DNA of 64,000 nt from Asanoa ishikariensis (lineage in GTDB: Bacteria; Actinomycetota; Actinomycetes; Mycobacteriales; Micromonosporaceae), in the NCBI RefSeq assembly GCF_900107455.1, contig NZ_FNQB01000004.1:382193-446192 (forward strand), read 5' to 3'. A program made the translations under genes and the position numbers. Below the pieces are notes generated by a model. The model worked only from the letters and a program-made list of their open reading frames with translations, ran no database searches and was not told where the DNA came from. Shown one piece after another: positions 50,270-58,707 of this stretch; within the stretch, counting starts at the first letter, position 1; the number at the start of each line of letters is the position of its first letter.

Positions 50270-51125
50270 GCCGCCCGTAGGAGACCAGGGTCCGCAGGCT
50301 GCCCAGGGTGACGATGCCGCGCCACTCGCCGAGCGCGGCCTGGCCCGGCGGCTCCCAGGTGACCGGCCAGCCGCCGTCGTCCTGCTGGTCGCGCTCCAGA
50401 CGGTCGAGGTGGGCCTGGATGACGTCCTCGCCGAACAGACCGCGCCAGGGGCTGTCCGCGGACGGAGCGACGCTGAGCGGCGAAAGCCCATAGGCGTCGT
50501 CGTCCGGGTCCAGGCGGAACCACGACGCCTTGGTGAGTGCGTCACGCACCCGGTCCGCCGCCGCGATGGCCCGGCCCCGCTCCGGCGTGTGCTCCAGGAA
50601 GCCCAGGACCTCGCTGAGCGCGTGCGCGTCGGCGGGCAGGTCCACAGTGTCCAGTGTGGTCCAGACGTAGGCCGACGCGGTGGCGGTCCACGGGTGCTCG
50701 ACGCCGAGCTCGTACAACAGACCGACGATGCCCGCGGTGGGGTTGAGGCCGGGCTCGTAGGTCCAGTCCGACCAGTGCTCGGCCCTCGGGTAGTCCTCGA
50801 TCACCGGGAAGGCCAGCGGCACGGCGCCACCGACAGTCACCGTCGCGAGGTAGTCGCACGCGTCGCGAACCAGTGCCGGGTCGACGGTCCGCGCCGTGAC
50901 CATGGCCTGGAGCGCGCACTCGACGTCGATGGGCAGGCTGGCCGGGCAGCGCTTGTCGGGCTCGAGCCCGTGGCCGAACCCGCCGTCGTCGTTGCGGTAG
51001 CCGCGCAGGGCGTCGAGCACGCCCGTGCCGGGCGCGGCCTCGAAGCAGGTGGCGAACAGCCGCCGCTCCAGGAGCCGGCCCGCGCACCGGATGAAGTCGC
51101 GCCCGTCGACGAATCGCTTTTCCAT
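50244..51125 (-). CDS. Prenyltransferase/squalene-cyclase-like alpha-toroid protein
   Basis: A 293-residue protein (ATG at 51125) with QW-like repeats: YRNDDGGFGHGLEPDKRCPA, GLLYELGVEHPWT and QQDDGGWPVTWEPPGQAALG. The DxDD motif of squalene-hopene cyclases is absent and the length is half that of cyclases, so it is a single alpha-toroid, perhaps binding rather than cyclising. Its end overlaps the SARP gene tail by 26 bp, convergent. Function unknown. Confidence 0.8.
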   Translation of the reverse strand: MEKRFVDGRDFIRCAGRLLERRLFATCFEAAPGTGVLDALRGYRNDDGGFGHGLEPDKRCPASLPIDVECALQAMVTARTVDPALVRDACDYLATVTVGGAVPLAFPVIEDYPRAEHWSDWTYEPGLNPTAGIVGLLYELGVEHPWTATASAYVWTTLDTVDLPADAHALSEVLGFLEHTPERGRAIAAADRVRDALTKASWFRLDPDDDAYGLSPLSVAPSADSPWRGLFGEDVIQAHLDRLERDQQDDGGWPVTWEPPGQAALGEWRGIVTLGSLRTLVSYGRLSPGPDPR

Positions 51126-51177
51126 TCCCGAGACCGTACGCGCGGGCGCCGGGCATGGCTTGAAGGAATCGGACCCG

Positions 51178-51621
51178 TCAGCGGTTGCGGGCTTCGATCG
51201 CCTTGATGGTGCTCGCGAGCCCCTTGGCGAACATGCCGGTGCCGACGACGCCGAGCAGGGCCCCGATGGCCTTGCCCTTGAAGTTCTTGCCCTCGCGCAC
51301 CACGACCACGTCCACATCGGTCGTGCCGTCGGGCTGCGGCGTCAGGTTGTAGGTGTGGCCCGACCGACCGCCCCAGGTGTTGGAGTCCGTCGTCGTGAGG
51401 ACGACGTGGTTGATGTCGGACCAGTCGTAGTTCAGGCGTTCCCAGATGCCACCGGAGCCCTCGGTGACATCAGCGTGATCAGTGCTGCGCTCGTGCACCT
51501 TGAGGTATCCGTCGTCACTGCGGCCGAAGAGCTCTGACCGCCCTGGACCGAAGTCGGTGAGCCCGGCGACGAACTGCTCAGGCGTCGCGGTGGTGGTCTG
51601 GTGAAGCCGAATGGTGGCCAT
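51178..51621 (-). CDS. SRPBCC/polyketide cyclase-like protein
   Basis: A 147-residue START-like fold protein (ATG at 51621): MATIRLHQTTTATPEQFVAG, WERLNYDWSDINHVVLTTTD, GHTYNLTPQPDGTTDVDVVV, ending in a short hydrophobic segment ALLGVVGTGMFAKGLA that may touch the membrane. Such folds bind hydrophobic ligands. It lies 9 bp upstream of the aroA stop on the same strand (after aroA in transcription), so it could be the last gene of a tetR-aroA operon. Confidence 0.83.
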   Translation of the reverse strand: MATIRLHQTTTATPEQFVAGLTDFGPGRSELFGRSDDGYLKVHERSTDHADVTEGSGGIWERLNYDWSDINHVVLTTTDSNTWGGRSGHTYNLTPQPDGTTDVDVVVVREGKNFKGKAIGALLGVVGTGMFAKGLASTIKAIEARNR

Positions 51622-51630
51622 GCCCAAACC

Positions 51631-52890
51631 CTAGAACAGGAGTCGGTCCAGATCCTCGAAGAATTCGGGGTACGTCTTGGTGACGCAGCCGGGGCCGGCG
51701 ATCTCGATGCCGGGCACGCGCAGGCCCAGCAGCGACAGGCTCATCGCCATCCGGTGGTCGTCGTACGTCGCGAACCGGGTCGGTCGGGGCTGACCGGGGC
51801 GGATCGTGAAACCGTCGTCGTCCTCGGTGGCGTCGATGCCTGCCCTGCGCAGTTCGGTGACGATCGCCGCGAGCCGGTCGGTCTCCTTGCGGCGGATGAA
51901 GCCGATGCCGCGCACCCGGGTCGGCGAGTCGGCGAAGACGGCGACCGCGGCCAACGTCTGCGCAGTGTCGGAGATGTCGGCCATGTCGACGTCGACGCCG
52001 GTCAGCGGGCCGTCGACGCTGACCGTCAGCGAGTCGGCCGTGCGCAACACGTGTGCGCCCATCTCGGCGAGGACGTCGGCGAAGCGGACGTCGCCCTGCA
52101 GGCTCCCGGTGCCGAGCCCCTGGACGGTCACCGTGCCGCCGGCCACCGCGGCCGCGGCCAGCAAGTAGGAGGCGGCACTCGCGTCCGGCTCGACGGCGTA
52201 GTCGGTCGCCCGGTAGGAACCGGGCGCCACCCGCAGCCCGTCGACCGTGACACCGAACGCGGCCATCACGGCCTTCGTCATCTCGACGTACGGCACGGAA
52301 ACCAGGGGAGAGGTGACCTCCACCGCCAGGCCGTCGGTCATCAGCGGGCCGGCCAGCAGCAGCCCGGAGAGGAACTGGCTGGAGATGTGGCCGCTGACCT
52401 GAACCGGGCCGCCAGGCAACGGACCCCGCACGGTCGCGGGCAGGAAGTCCTCCGCCGAGACCTCGCCGCCGAGGTCGCGCAACGCGTCCAGCACCGGCCC
52501 GAACGGCCGGGCGCGCAACTGCGGTGCGCCGTCGACCACCGTGCGACCAGGCCGCGCCGCCGCGACCGGCAGGACGAACCGGGCCGTGGTGCCCGACTGG
52601 CGGGCGTCGACGACGGCGTCCGACGTGCCGGCGCGCAGGTCGATCCCCGTCACGGTGACGCGGGCGGCCGCCGGATCAGCGTCCACAGTGGCGCCGAGCG
52701 CGGCGATCGCACCCAGCATCGCGCGGGTGTCGTCGGCGAACAGGACGCCGCTCAGCGTCGAGGTGCCTGGCGCGAGGGCGGCGCAGAGCAGCGCTCGGTT
52801 GGTGATGCTCTTCGAACCCGGCGGGCGCACGACAGCGTCGAGCGGCCCGCGCGACGGGGAAACGGCCAGGACGTCCGGGAAGTCACGCAC
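51631..52890 (-). CDS. aroA: 3-Phosphoshikimate 1-carboxyvinyltransferase (EPSP synthase)
   Basis: A 419-residue shikimate pathway enzyme that joins shikimate-3-phosphate with PEP. Seen: RPPGSKSITNRALLCAALAP (conserved Lys-Ser), LFADDTRAMLGAI, ARQSGTTARFVLPVAAARPG in the place of the GNAGTAMR loop, ISSQFLSGLLLAGPL, IRRKETDRLAAIVTELRRAG and TYDDHRMAMSLSLLGLRVPG. All catalytic landmarks are intact. GTG at 52890 is preferred because 52932 would overlap the upstream TetR gene by 31 bp. No other shikimate gene is near; only a TetR gene precedes it. Confidence 0.95.
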   Translation of the reverse strand: MRDFPDVLAVSPSRGPLDAVVRPPGSKSITNRALLCAALAPGTSTLSGVLFADDTRAMLGAIAALGATVDADPAAARVTVTGIDLRAGTSDAVVDARQSGTTARFVLPVAAARPGRTVVDGAPQLRARPFGPVLDALRDLGGEVSAEDFLPATVRGPLPGGPVQVSGHISSQFLSGLLLAGPLMTDGLAVEVTSPLVSVPYVEMTKAVMAAFGVTVDGLRVAPGSYRATDYAVEPDASAASYLLAAAAVAGGTVTVQGLGTGSLQGDVRFADVLAEMGAHVLRTADSLTVSVDGPLTGVDVDMADISDTAQTLAAVAVFADSPTRVRGIGFIRRKETDRLAAIVTELRRAGIDATEDDDGFTIRPGQPRPTRFATYDDHRMAMSLSLLGLRVPGIEIAGPGCVTKTYPEFFEDLDRLLF

Positions 52891-52901
52891 GAGGGTGGAT
52901 T

Positions 52902-53519
52902 CTAGGCGGGGCGCCGGTAGACCCCGTACCACCAGGTCTGGGCCAGCTCACGGGCGAATGCCGCGTCGTCGGTGGGTGGCGCGGTGGTGACCTGGTCGAA
53001 GATGGCCCGCTCGCCGCCCTGGACGATCACCCGCGCGGCGCTGACCAGGTTGACGTCGGCGGGGGTGCGACCCGCGGCCTGCTCGGCGCGCAGCGCCGCG
53101 ATCGTCCGGTCGGTGAACTGCGCGAGGCCCTGGCTCCAGAAGTCGCGCACGGTCAGGTCGTAGGTGGCGACCTCGCCGACCGCTCGCAGGACGGCGGCGT
53201 GTTCCCGGTAGACACCCAGGATCCGCAGGAAGTCCTCGGCGAGCTTGTCGAGGCCGTCGGTCGGCTCCCAGGCCGAGGCGACGTCGAAGGACGTGGCGAG
53301 CATGTCGGTGGCCAGCCGCAGGAGCAGGTCGGTCTTGTCCCGGAAGTGGGCGTAGAAGGTCGAGCGGGCGACGCCGGCCTCGACGGAGATCTGTTGCACA
53401 CCGAGATCGGTGAAGCTCGCGCCGCCGGTCAGGATCCGGCGCGTCGCGGCCAGGATCTCGTCCTCGGCCGAGACGGGCCGCGAAACCTTCGGTGCGCGTC
53501 GCCGGGTGATCGAGGCCAT
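52902..53519 (-). CDS. TetR-family transcriptional regulator
   Basis: A 205-residue regulator: SAEDEILAATRRILTGGASF, TDLGVQQISVEAGVARSTFY and AHFRDKTDLLLRLATDM are the DNA-binding part, followed by a TetR C-terminal domain. It lies 12 bp before aroA and is divergent from an aldo-keto reductase gene. Two strong palindromes at 53561-53610 in the divergent gap are its likely operators. Confidence 0.92.
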   Translation of the reverse strand: MASITRRRAPKVSRPVSAEDEILAATRRILTGGASFTDLGVQQISVEAGVARSTFYAHFRDKTDLLLRLATDMLATSFDVASAWEPTDGLDKLAEDFLRILGVYREHAAVLRAVGEVATYDLTVRDFWSQGLAQFTDRTIAALRAEQAAGRTPADVNLVSAARVIVQGGERAIFDQVTTAPPTDDAAFARELAQTWWYGVYRRPA

Positions 53520-53560
53520 GGTGGGAATCCTATGGGCTGGGCCGGATGTCGATCATCACA

Positions 53561-53610
53561 CTACACCGTGTCCGGACGCCGTGTAGCGTTGCGCCGGACA
53601 TAGTGTCCGG
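53561..53610. promoter_or_regulatory. Two palindromes, candidate TetR operators
   Basis: Site 1 (53561-53586): outer arms CTACAC/GTGTAG and a core GTCCGGAC share one centre. Site 2 (53594-53610): CCGGACA, TAG, TGTCCGG. Both carry the TGTCCGG half-site and their centres are 28.5 bp apart. They lie between the divergent TetR and aldo-keto reductase genes, 30 bp upstream of the reductase start. Confidence 0.72.
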
Positions 53611-53639
53611 ACGAGCTGACCGCGTAAAAGGGGTAAACG

Positions 53640-54680
53640 GTGAAATACCGTCTGTTGGGACGCACGGGGGTATGGGTTTCCGAGATCTCCCTAGGGGCGA
53701 TCACCTTCGGTGGCGCGGACCACCCGATCTACAAGAACCTGGGCGCCCTTGGGCAGGACGGCGTCGATCGGCTGGTCGGCATGGCGCTCGACGCCGGGGT
53801 CAACTTCATCGACACCGCCGACATCTACGCCGACGGCGAGAGCGAGCAGTTGCTCGGCCAGGCGATCAAGGGCCGCCGGCGCGACGTGCTGATCGGCACC
53901 AAGCTGCTCGCCGCGGTCGGGCCGGGGCCGAACGACCAGGGCCTCACCCGGATGCACATCATGCGGTCCGTGGAGGACAGCCTGCGCCGGCTGGGCACCG
54001 ACTACATCGACCTCTACCAGCTCCACAACTATGACCATGTGACGCCGATGGAGGAGACGCTCAGCGCGCTCGACGACGCCGTGCGCCAGGGCAAGATCCG
54101 CTACATCGGCTGTTCGAACTTCTTCGCCTGGCAGATCAGCAAGGCGCTGGGCATCTCCGCGCTGCACGACCAGGCCCGGCTCGTCTCCAACCAGACGCAC
54201 TACTCGCTGGTCTCCCGAGACGCCGAGCGCGACCTGGTGCCGATGGCCGAGGACGAGGGCGTGAGCCTGACGGTCTGGGCGCCGCTCGCCGGCGGGTTCC
54301 TCTCGGGCAAGCACGACCGCGGCGGCGTGAGCACCGAGCAGGACTCCCGCCGGGTCCAGGCCGGCGGCGACTTCGTGCCGTTCGACGAGGAGGCCGGCTT
54401 CAAGATCCTCGACGTGGTCCGGGCCGTCGCGGCGCGGCACGAGGTGAGCCCCGCCCGGGTATCGCTCGCCTGGCTGCTCGCCCAGCGGGCGGTCACCAGT
54501 GTCGTGGTGGGTGCCCGCAAGCCCGAGCAGCTCGCCGACAACCTGGCCGCCTCCGACCTGACCCTCACCGAGCAGGATCTCGCGGAGCTCGACGAGGTCA
54601 GCCGGCCGCCGGTCGCGTACCCGAACTGGATCCAGGCGGCCTTCAACCCGATGCGGATCCCCGCGGCCAACCTGGCCTAG
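53640..54680 (+). CDS. Aldo/keto reductase
   Basis: A 346-residue TIM-barrel reductase of the voltage-gated K-channel beta/YghZ-like group. GTG at 53640 has AAGGGG 6 bases upstream. Catalytic features: FIDTADIYADGESEQLLGQA (Asp and Tyr), VLIGTKLL (Lys) and YIDLYQLHNYD (His). NADPH-binding SVVVGARKPEQLADNLAASD is at the C-terminus. It reduces aldehydes or ketones and is probably de-repressed by the divergent TetR regulator. Confidence 0.93.
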   Translation: MKYRLLGRTGVWVSEISLGAITFGGADHPIYKNLGALGQDGVDRLVGMALDAGVNFIDTADIYADGESEQLLGQAIKGRRRDVLIGTKLLAAVGPGPNDQGLTRMHIMRSVEDSLRRLGTDYIDLYQLHNYDHVTPMEETLSALDDAVRQGKIRYIGCSNFFAWQISKALGISALHDQARLVSNQTHYSLVSRDAERDLVPMAEDEGVSLTVWAPLAGGFLSGKHDRGGVSTEQDSRRVQAGGDFVPFDEEAGFKILDVVRAVAARHEVSPARVSLAWLLAQRAVTSVVVGARKPEQLADNLAASDLTLTEQDLAELDEVSRPPVAYPNWIQAAFNPMRIPAANLA

Positions 54681-57067
54681 GCGGCGTACGCCTCGAGCTC
54701 GTAGATGCGGGCGGCCTGGTCGGACGTGCTGGTCGGCGAGATCACGTTGAGCCGGAGGTAGCGCGCCGCGACCGGGCCGAACGTGCTGGTCGTGACGTTG
54801 GCCGTGTTGCCGCGGACCTGCGCGGCGGTGGTCCAGGTGGTGCCGTCGCCGCTGGTCTGGATGTCGAAGTCCCGGGTGTTGAACCCGGCGCTCTCGCCGC
54901 CGGCGCCGGCATGGCGGACGACGACGCGGCCGACGGCGGTGCTGGACTGCAGGTCGACCCGCAGCCACTTGGTGGCGCCGACGGAGCACCATTTGTCGGC
55001 GTTGCCGCCGTTGGTCGTCCCGTTGACGGCCTTCTCGGGTCCTTCGTTGGTGGCGCACCGGCTGTCGGCGGTGGCGGGTTTGTTCAGGGCGAGGTTCGTC
55101 GCCGGCGGGGTGGTGCCGGTGAGGGCGAAGTCGTCGATGTCGAACAGCCCGCCGCCGCTGCCGGTGAAGACCAGGAACAGCGACCCCGACCCGGCGGTCA
55201 GGCTCGTGCTGACGTCGGCGTAGGTGCCGTAGCCGCCGGTGTTGGGCACCGCGACCGAACCGAGCAGCGGCCCGGTGGCCGAGCCGGAGCGCACCTGGAT
55301 CGTGCCGCCCGTGCCGCCGGACGCGATCCGGGCGGTGAAGCCGGTCCGGCCGGCCACGGAGACGCCGGAGAAGCCGATCCAGTCCCCGGCGTCGATGTAG
55401 CCGACGCGGTTGCCGCCGTGCGCCGCCGCGTCGGCGACGATCTGCACACCCGACTGCGACGTGTACGACTCCGCCTCGACGCGGCCGCCGGTCGGTGGCG
55501 CCGTCGCCCACGGCACCTGCGGCGAGCGGTAGAACGAGATGCCCTGGGTCGTCCACCGTGGACCCTGCGCACCCAGGCGCACCTTGAACGTGTCCCAGTT
55601 GCGGGCCGACTGGGGCGACCAGGCGAGCTCCGCGATGGCGGGCATGCGCGGGAACGCCATGAACTCGATGTGCGCGAGCTGGGTGAGCGTCTCGCTCCAC
55701 ATCGGAGCCTCGACGCCAAGGATCGCGCTCGCGGGCACGCCGGGCACCAGGGTCGCCGGATCCCAGTTGTACGCGGTCTGCACCTCGATCAGCCCGGCCC
55801 AGCTGAGCCCGAGCGGCGTCTCGTTGGTGTACTTCATGTCCAGGTAGGCCTTGTTGGCCGGCGACATGACGACCTTGTCGCCCTTGGCGACCGCCGCGCT
55901 CAGGTCGGGGTCGGAGGTCGTGGTGCCCCAGAACTGCGCGATCCGACCGGGCGTGTGGTCGGCCTGGCCGAGCTGGTGCCAGCCCATGACGGTCTTGCCG
56001 GCGGCACCGGCGTACGGCTGGATCCGGTTCATGAACGTGCGGTAGTCGGCGTCGGAGGTGCTGTTCGCCTCGTCACCGCCGATGTGCAGGTACGGCCCGG
56101 GAGTGAGCGCGGCGAGCTCGTTCAGCACCTGCTGCACGAACGTGTAGGTGAGCTCCTTGCCGACGCACAGCGAGCTGAAGCCGACGGCGGTGCCCGTGTA
56201 GAGCGGCGGGGCGACGTTGTCGCAGTTGAGCTCGGCGTACGAGGCGAGGGCCGCGTTGGTGTGCCCCGGCATGTCGATCTCCGGCACGATCGTGATGTGC
56301 CGTGCGGCGGCGTAAGCCACCAGGTCGCTGTACTGCGCCTTGGTGTAGAAGCCGCCGGGACCGCCGCCGACCTGCGTGCTGCCGCCGACGCTGGTCAGCC
56401 GTGGCCAGGCGTCCACCACGATCCGCCAGCCCTGGTCGTCGGACAGGTGCAGGTGCAGGGTGTTCAGCTTGTACTGGCTGATGTGGTCGATGTAGCGCTT
56501 CACCACGTCGACGCCGAAGAAATGCCGAGAGACGTCGAGCATCGCGCCCCGGTACGCGTACCGGGGGCGGTCGACGATCCGGCCGCCGGCGACCTCCCAC
56601 GGTCCGGGTTGGACGGTCCGCGCCTCGATGGCGCCCGGGAAGAGCTGCCGCAGGGTCTGCACGCCGTAGAAGAGCCCGGCCGCGGTCTGCGCGCGGATGG
56701 TGAGCACGCTCGCGGTCACGTCGAGCTGGTAGCCCTCGGCCCCGACGCTCGAGTCGGCCCCGGACAGCAGCAGCGCGATGCCGCTCGACGGGGTGCCGCT
56801 CACGGTCGTGACGGGCAGCGCGTAGCCGGTGGAGGGGCGCAGGATCCCGGCGAGGTAGGTGCCGACGGCCGCCGAGCCCGCGTCGGTCTGGATCGCCGCG
56901 CCGGCCGGCAACGTGTAGGTGACACCGGTCGCCGGCTGCACGGTCACCGGCACGGGCACGACGCTCTGCAAGCTCACGACGGCCGCGCTGGCTGGTGTGG
57001 CACCGGCGACGAGCCCGGCGGCGGCGAGGATGGTGACGGCCGCGAGGGCCAGGGCGCGACGGTGCAC
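54677..57067 (-). CDS. Secreted beta-N-acetylhexosaminidase (GH20) with CBM6 and F5/8C domains
   Basis: A 796-residue exported enzyme. A signal peptide (residues 1-28, ending ATPASAA) is followed by a GH20b domain (30-160) and the GH20 barrel with RGAMLDVSRHFF, HLHLSDDQGWRI and the catalytic pair Asp332-Glu333 in HIGGDEANS. A CBM6-like domain (about 528-655, VEAESYTSQSGVQI, YIDAGDWIGFSGV) and a C-terminal F5/8-type C domain (about 662-796, LALNKPATADS, RYLRLNVISPTSTSDQAARI) bind polysaccharide. It releases N-acetylglucosamine from chitin or glycans. Its stop overlaps the reductase gene end by 4 bp, convergent. Confidence 0.94.
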   Translation of the reverse strand: MHRRALALAAVTILAAAGLVAGATPASAAVVSLQSVVPVPVTVQPATGVTYTLPAGAAIQTDAGSAAVGTYLAGILRPSTGYALPVTTVSGTPSSGIALLLSGADSSVGAEGYQLDVTASVLTIRAQTAAGLFYGVQTLRQLFPGAIEARTVQPGPWEVAGGRIVDRPRYAYRGAMLDVSRHFFGVDVVKRYIDHISQYKLNTLHLHLSDDQGWRIVVDAWPRLTSVGGSTQVGGGPGGFYTKAQYSDLVAYAAARHITIVPEIDMPGHTNAALASYAELNCDNVAPPLYTGTAVGFSSLCVGKELTYTFVQQVLNELAALTPGPYLHIGGDEANSTSDADYRTFMNRIQPYAGAAGKTVMGWHQLGQADHTPGRIAQFWGTTTSDPDLSAAVAKGDKVVMSPANKAYLDMKYTNETPLGLSWAGLIEVQTAYNWDPATLVPGVPASAILGVEAPMWSETLTQLAHIEFMAFPRMPAIAELAWSPQSARNWDTFKVRLGAQGPRWTTQGISFYRSPQVPWATAPPTGGRVEAESYTSQSGVQIVADAAAHGGNRVGYIDAGDWIGFSGVSVAGRTGFTARIASGGTGGTIQVRSGSATGPLLGSVAVPNTGGYGTYADVSTSLTAGSGSLFLVFTGSGGGLFDIDDFALTGTTPPATNLALNKPATADSRCATNEGPEKAVNGTTNGGNADKWCSVGATKWLRVDLQSSTAVGRVVVRHAGAGGESAGFNTRDFDIQTSGDGTTWTTAAQVRGNTANVTTSTFGPVAARYLRLNVISPTSTSDQAARIYELEAYAA

Positions 57068-57137
57068 GACGTCCTCCAGCGAAACGGTAAAGTTTCCTGC
57101 GAGTTCGACGGCAGGCTATGTCTCGCCGGCGGTGGTG

Positions 57138-58013
57138 TCAACGGCTCACGGTCGTCTCCCGCTCCACGCGCGAGAGCTTCTCGGGGTTCCGGACGATGTA
57201 GAGACCGGTGACCAGGCCGTCGTCGATCCGCACCGCGACGACGTTGTCGATCTCCCCGTCGATCCGGATGATCAGCGCGGGCCAGCCGTTGATCTGCGCC
57301 GGCTCGACGGCAACGAGGCCCGCGACGCGGGGCAGGCCGGCGGCCAGCACGCGGGACACCTTGGCGGCGCCGACAACCGGCTTCGGGATGGCCTGGCGGA
57401 CTCCGCCGCCATCGCCCAGCAGCACGACGTCCGGCGCGAGCACGTCGACCAGGCTCTGCAGGTCGCCGGTCTCGACCGCCCGCTGGAACGCCTCGACGGC
57501 ACCGCGGGCCTGGTCGGCGGAGACGCCACCGCGCGGGCGGCGCGCGGCGACGTGGGCCCGGGCGCGGTGTGCGATCTGGCGCACCGTGGCCGGCTCCTTC
57601 TCGACGGCCTCGGCGATCTCCTCGTATTCCAGGGCGAACACCTCACGCAGCACGAAGACCGCCCGCTCGGTCGGCGTGAGCGTCTCCAGCACCAGCAGCA
57701 TCGCCATCGAGACGCTCTCGGCGAGCTCGACGTCGTCGGCCACGTCGGGCGCGGTCAGCAGCGGCTCGGGCAACCACTGACCGACGTAGGTCTCCTTGCG
57801 CCGGCTCAGCGTGCGCAGCCGGTTCAGGGCTTGGCGGGTGGTGATCTGCACCAGGTACGCGCGCTGGTCCCGCACCGTGTCGAGATCGACGTCCACCCAG
57901 CGCAACCACGTCTCCTGCAGCACGTCCTCCGCGTCGACGGCCGAGCCCAACAGCTCGTAGGCGACGGTGAAAAGCAGGTTGCGGTGGGCGACGAATGTCT
58001 CGGTGGCGGGCAT
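57138..58013 (-). CDS. ECF41-type sigma factor with SnoaL-like C-terminal extension
   Basis: A 291-residue sigma factor from ATG at 58013. Region 2 (FVAHRNLLFTVAYELLGSAV, ETWLRWVDVD) and region 4 (LETLTPTERAVFVLREVFAL, YEEIAEAVEKEPATVRQIAH) are followed by a roughly 100-residue NTF2/SnoaL-like domain. The three ECF41 landmarks are present: WLPEPL between the regions, DGGG near LLGDGGGVRQAI, and NPEKL near the end. In ECF41 the C-terminal domain controls activity instead of an anti-sigma factor. The divergent AhpD-like gene is the typical ECF41 target. Confidence 0.94.
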   Translation of the reverse strand: MPATETFVAHRNLLFTVAYELLGSAVDAEDVLQETWLRWVDVDLDTVRDQRAYLVQITTRQALNRLRTLSRRKETYVGQWLPEPLLTAPDVADDVELAESVSMAMLLVLETLTPTERAVFVLREVFALEYEEIAEAVEKEPATVRQIAHRARAHVAARRPRGGVSADQARGAVEAFQRAVETGDLQSLVDVLAPDVVLLGDGGGVRQAIPKPVVGAAKVSRVLAAGLPRVAGLVAVEPAQINGWPALIIRIDGEIDNVVAVRIDDGLVTGLYIVRNPEKLSRVERETTVSR

Positions 58014-58051
58014 GGGTGACTCCTGTTCGCCTTTGACCCTGACATCCACCA

Positions 58052-58078
58052 GACACCGGGCACCGCGGTTCCGTGACA
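58052..58078 (-). promoter_or_regulatory. Candidate ECF41 promoter of the sigma-factor gene
   Basis: On the minus strand TGTCACG (58078-58072), a 16-base spacer and TGTC (58055-58052) resemble the ECF41 promoter TGTCACA-N16-CGTC with one mismatch in each box. It lies 39 bp upstream of the sigma start codon and would allow autoregulation. Confidence 0.45.
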
Positions 58079-58113
58079 GTGAGCCGGCTATGGCGTGGGT
58101 CACCTCGTCACCC

Positions 58114-58140
58114 TGTCACAGGGTGCGGGCGGCCGGCATC
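58114..58140 (+). promoter_or_regulatory. Candidate ECF41 promoter of the AhpD-like gene
   Basis: TGTCACA at 58114-58120 matches the ECF41 -35 box exactly. It is followed by exactly 16 bases and CATC (58137-58140), one mismatch from the CGTC -10 box. It is 43 bp upstream of the AhpD-like start codon, beside the ECF41 sigma gene. Confidence 0.7.
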
Positions 58141-58182
58141 TCATGAGCGTCCGGTACGCGAGACACCAGCGAGGAGAACGTC

Positions 58183-58668
58183 ATGGACGCCCGCTTCAAC
58201 CTGTTCGAGAGCCCGACCGCCGCCAAGTTCGCCAAGCGGGTCTTCGGCGCCGCTTCGGTCCTGCACCAGTCGACGCTGCCGCTGGCCACCGCCGAGCTGG
58301 TGCAGCTTCGGGTCAGCCAGATCAACGGCTGCGCGATGTGCGTCGACATCCACACCAAGGAGGCCACGGCGGCGGGCGAGACCTCGGTGCGGCTCAACCT
58401 GGTCGCCGTCTGGCGCGAGGCCACCGTGTTCACGGAGGCGGAGCGGGCGGCGCTGGCGTTGGCCGAGGAGGGCGCCCGGCTCGCCGACGCGCACGAGGGC
58501 GTGTCCGACGAGACCTGGGCGCAGGTGCGCAAGCACTTCGACGACGACCAGATCGGTGCGCTGATCTGCGTGGTCGCCATGATCAATATGGCCAACCGGA
58601 TCAACGTCATCATGCGGACCCCGGCCGGCTCGTACGAGGCCGGGATGGCCGCCAAGTTGCTCGACTGA
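58183..58668 (+). CDS. Carboxymuconolactone decarboxylase/AhpD-like protein (ECF41 target)
   Basis: A 161-residue alkylhydroperoxidase-like helical protein with the redox motif CAMCVDIH in QLRVSQINGCAMCVDIHTKE, as in AhpD. Upstream GAGGAGAACGTC fits a ribosome site. ECF41 sigma factors are nearly always paired with a carboxymuconolactone decarboxylase, oxidoreductase or epimerase gene under an ECF41 promoter, which is what is seen here. It probably acts in peroxide or thiol redox chemistry. Confidence 0.93.
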   Translation: MDARFNLFESPTAAKFAKRVFGAASVLHQSTLPLATAELVQLRVSQINGCAMCVDIHTKEATAAGETSVRLNLVAVWREATVFTEAERAALALAEEGARLADAHEGVSDETWAQVRKHFDDDQIGALICVVAMINMANRINVIMRTPAGSYEAGMAAKLLD

Positions 58669-58707
58669 ACCCGGGTCGGCCCGGCCCACCGCGGGCCGGG
58701 CCGGCTC

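Noticed and set aside
53691-55700. 669-codon minus-strand open frame under the aldo-keto reductase and hexosaminidase
   Set aside because: It overlaps two clear genes in other frames and shows only His/Arg/Gly-rich composition without domains.
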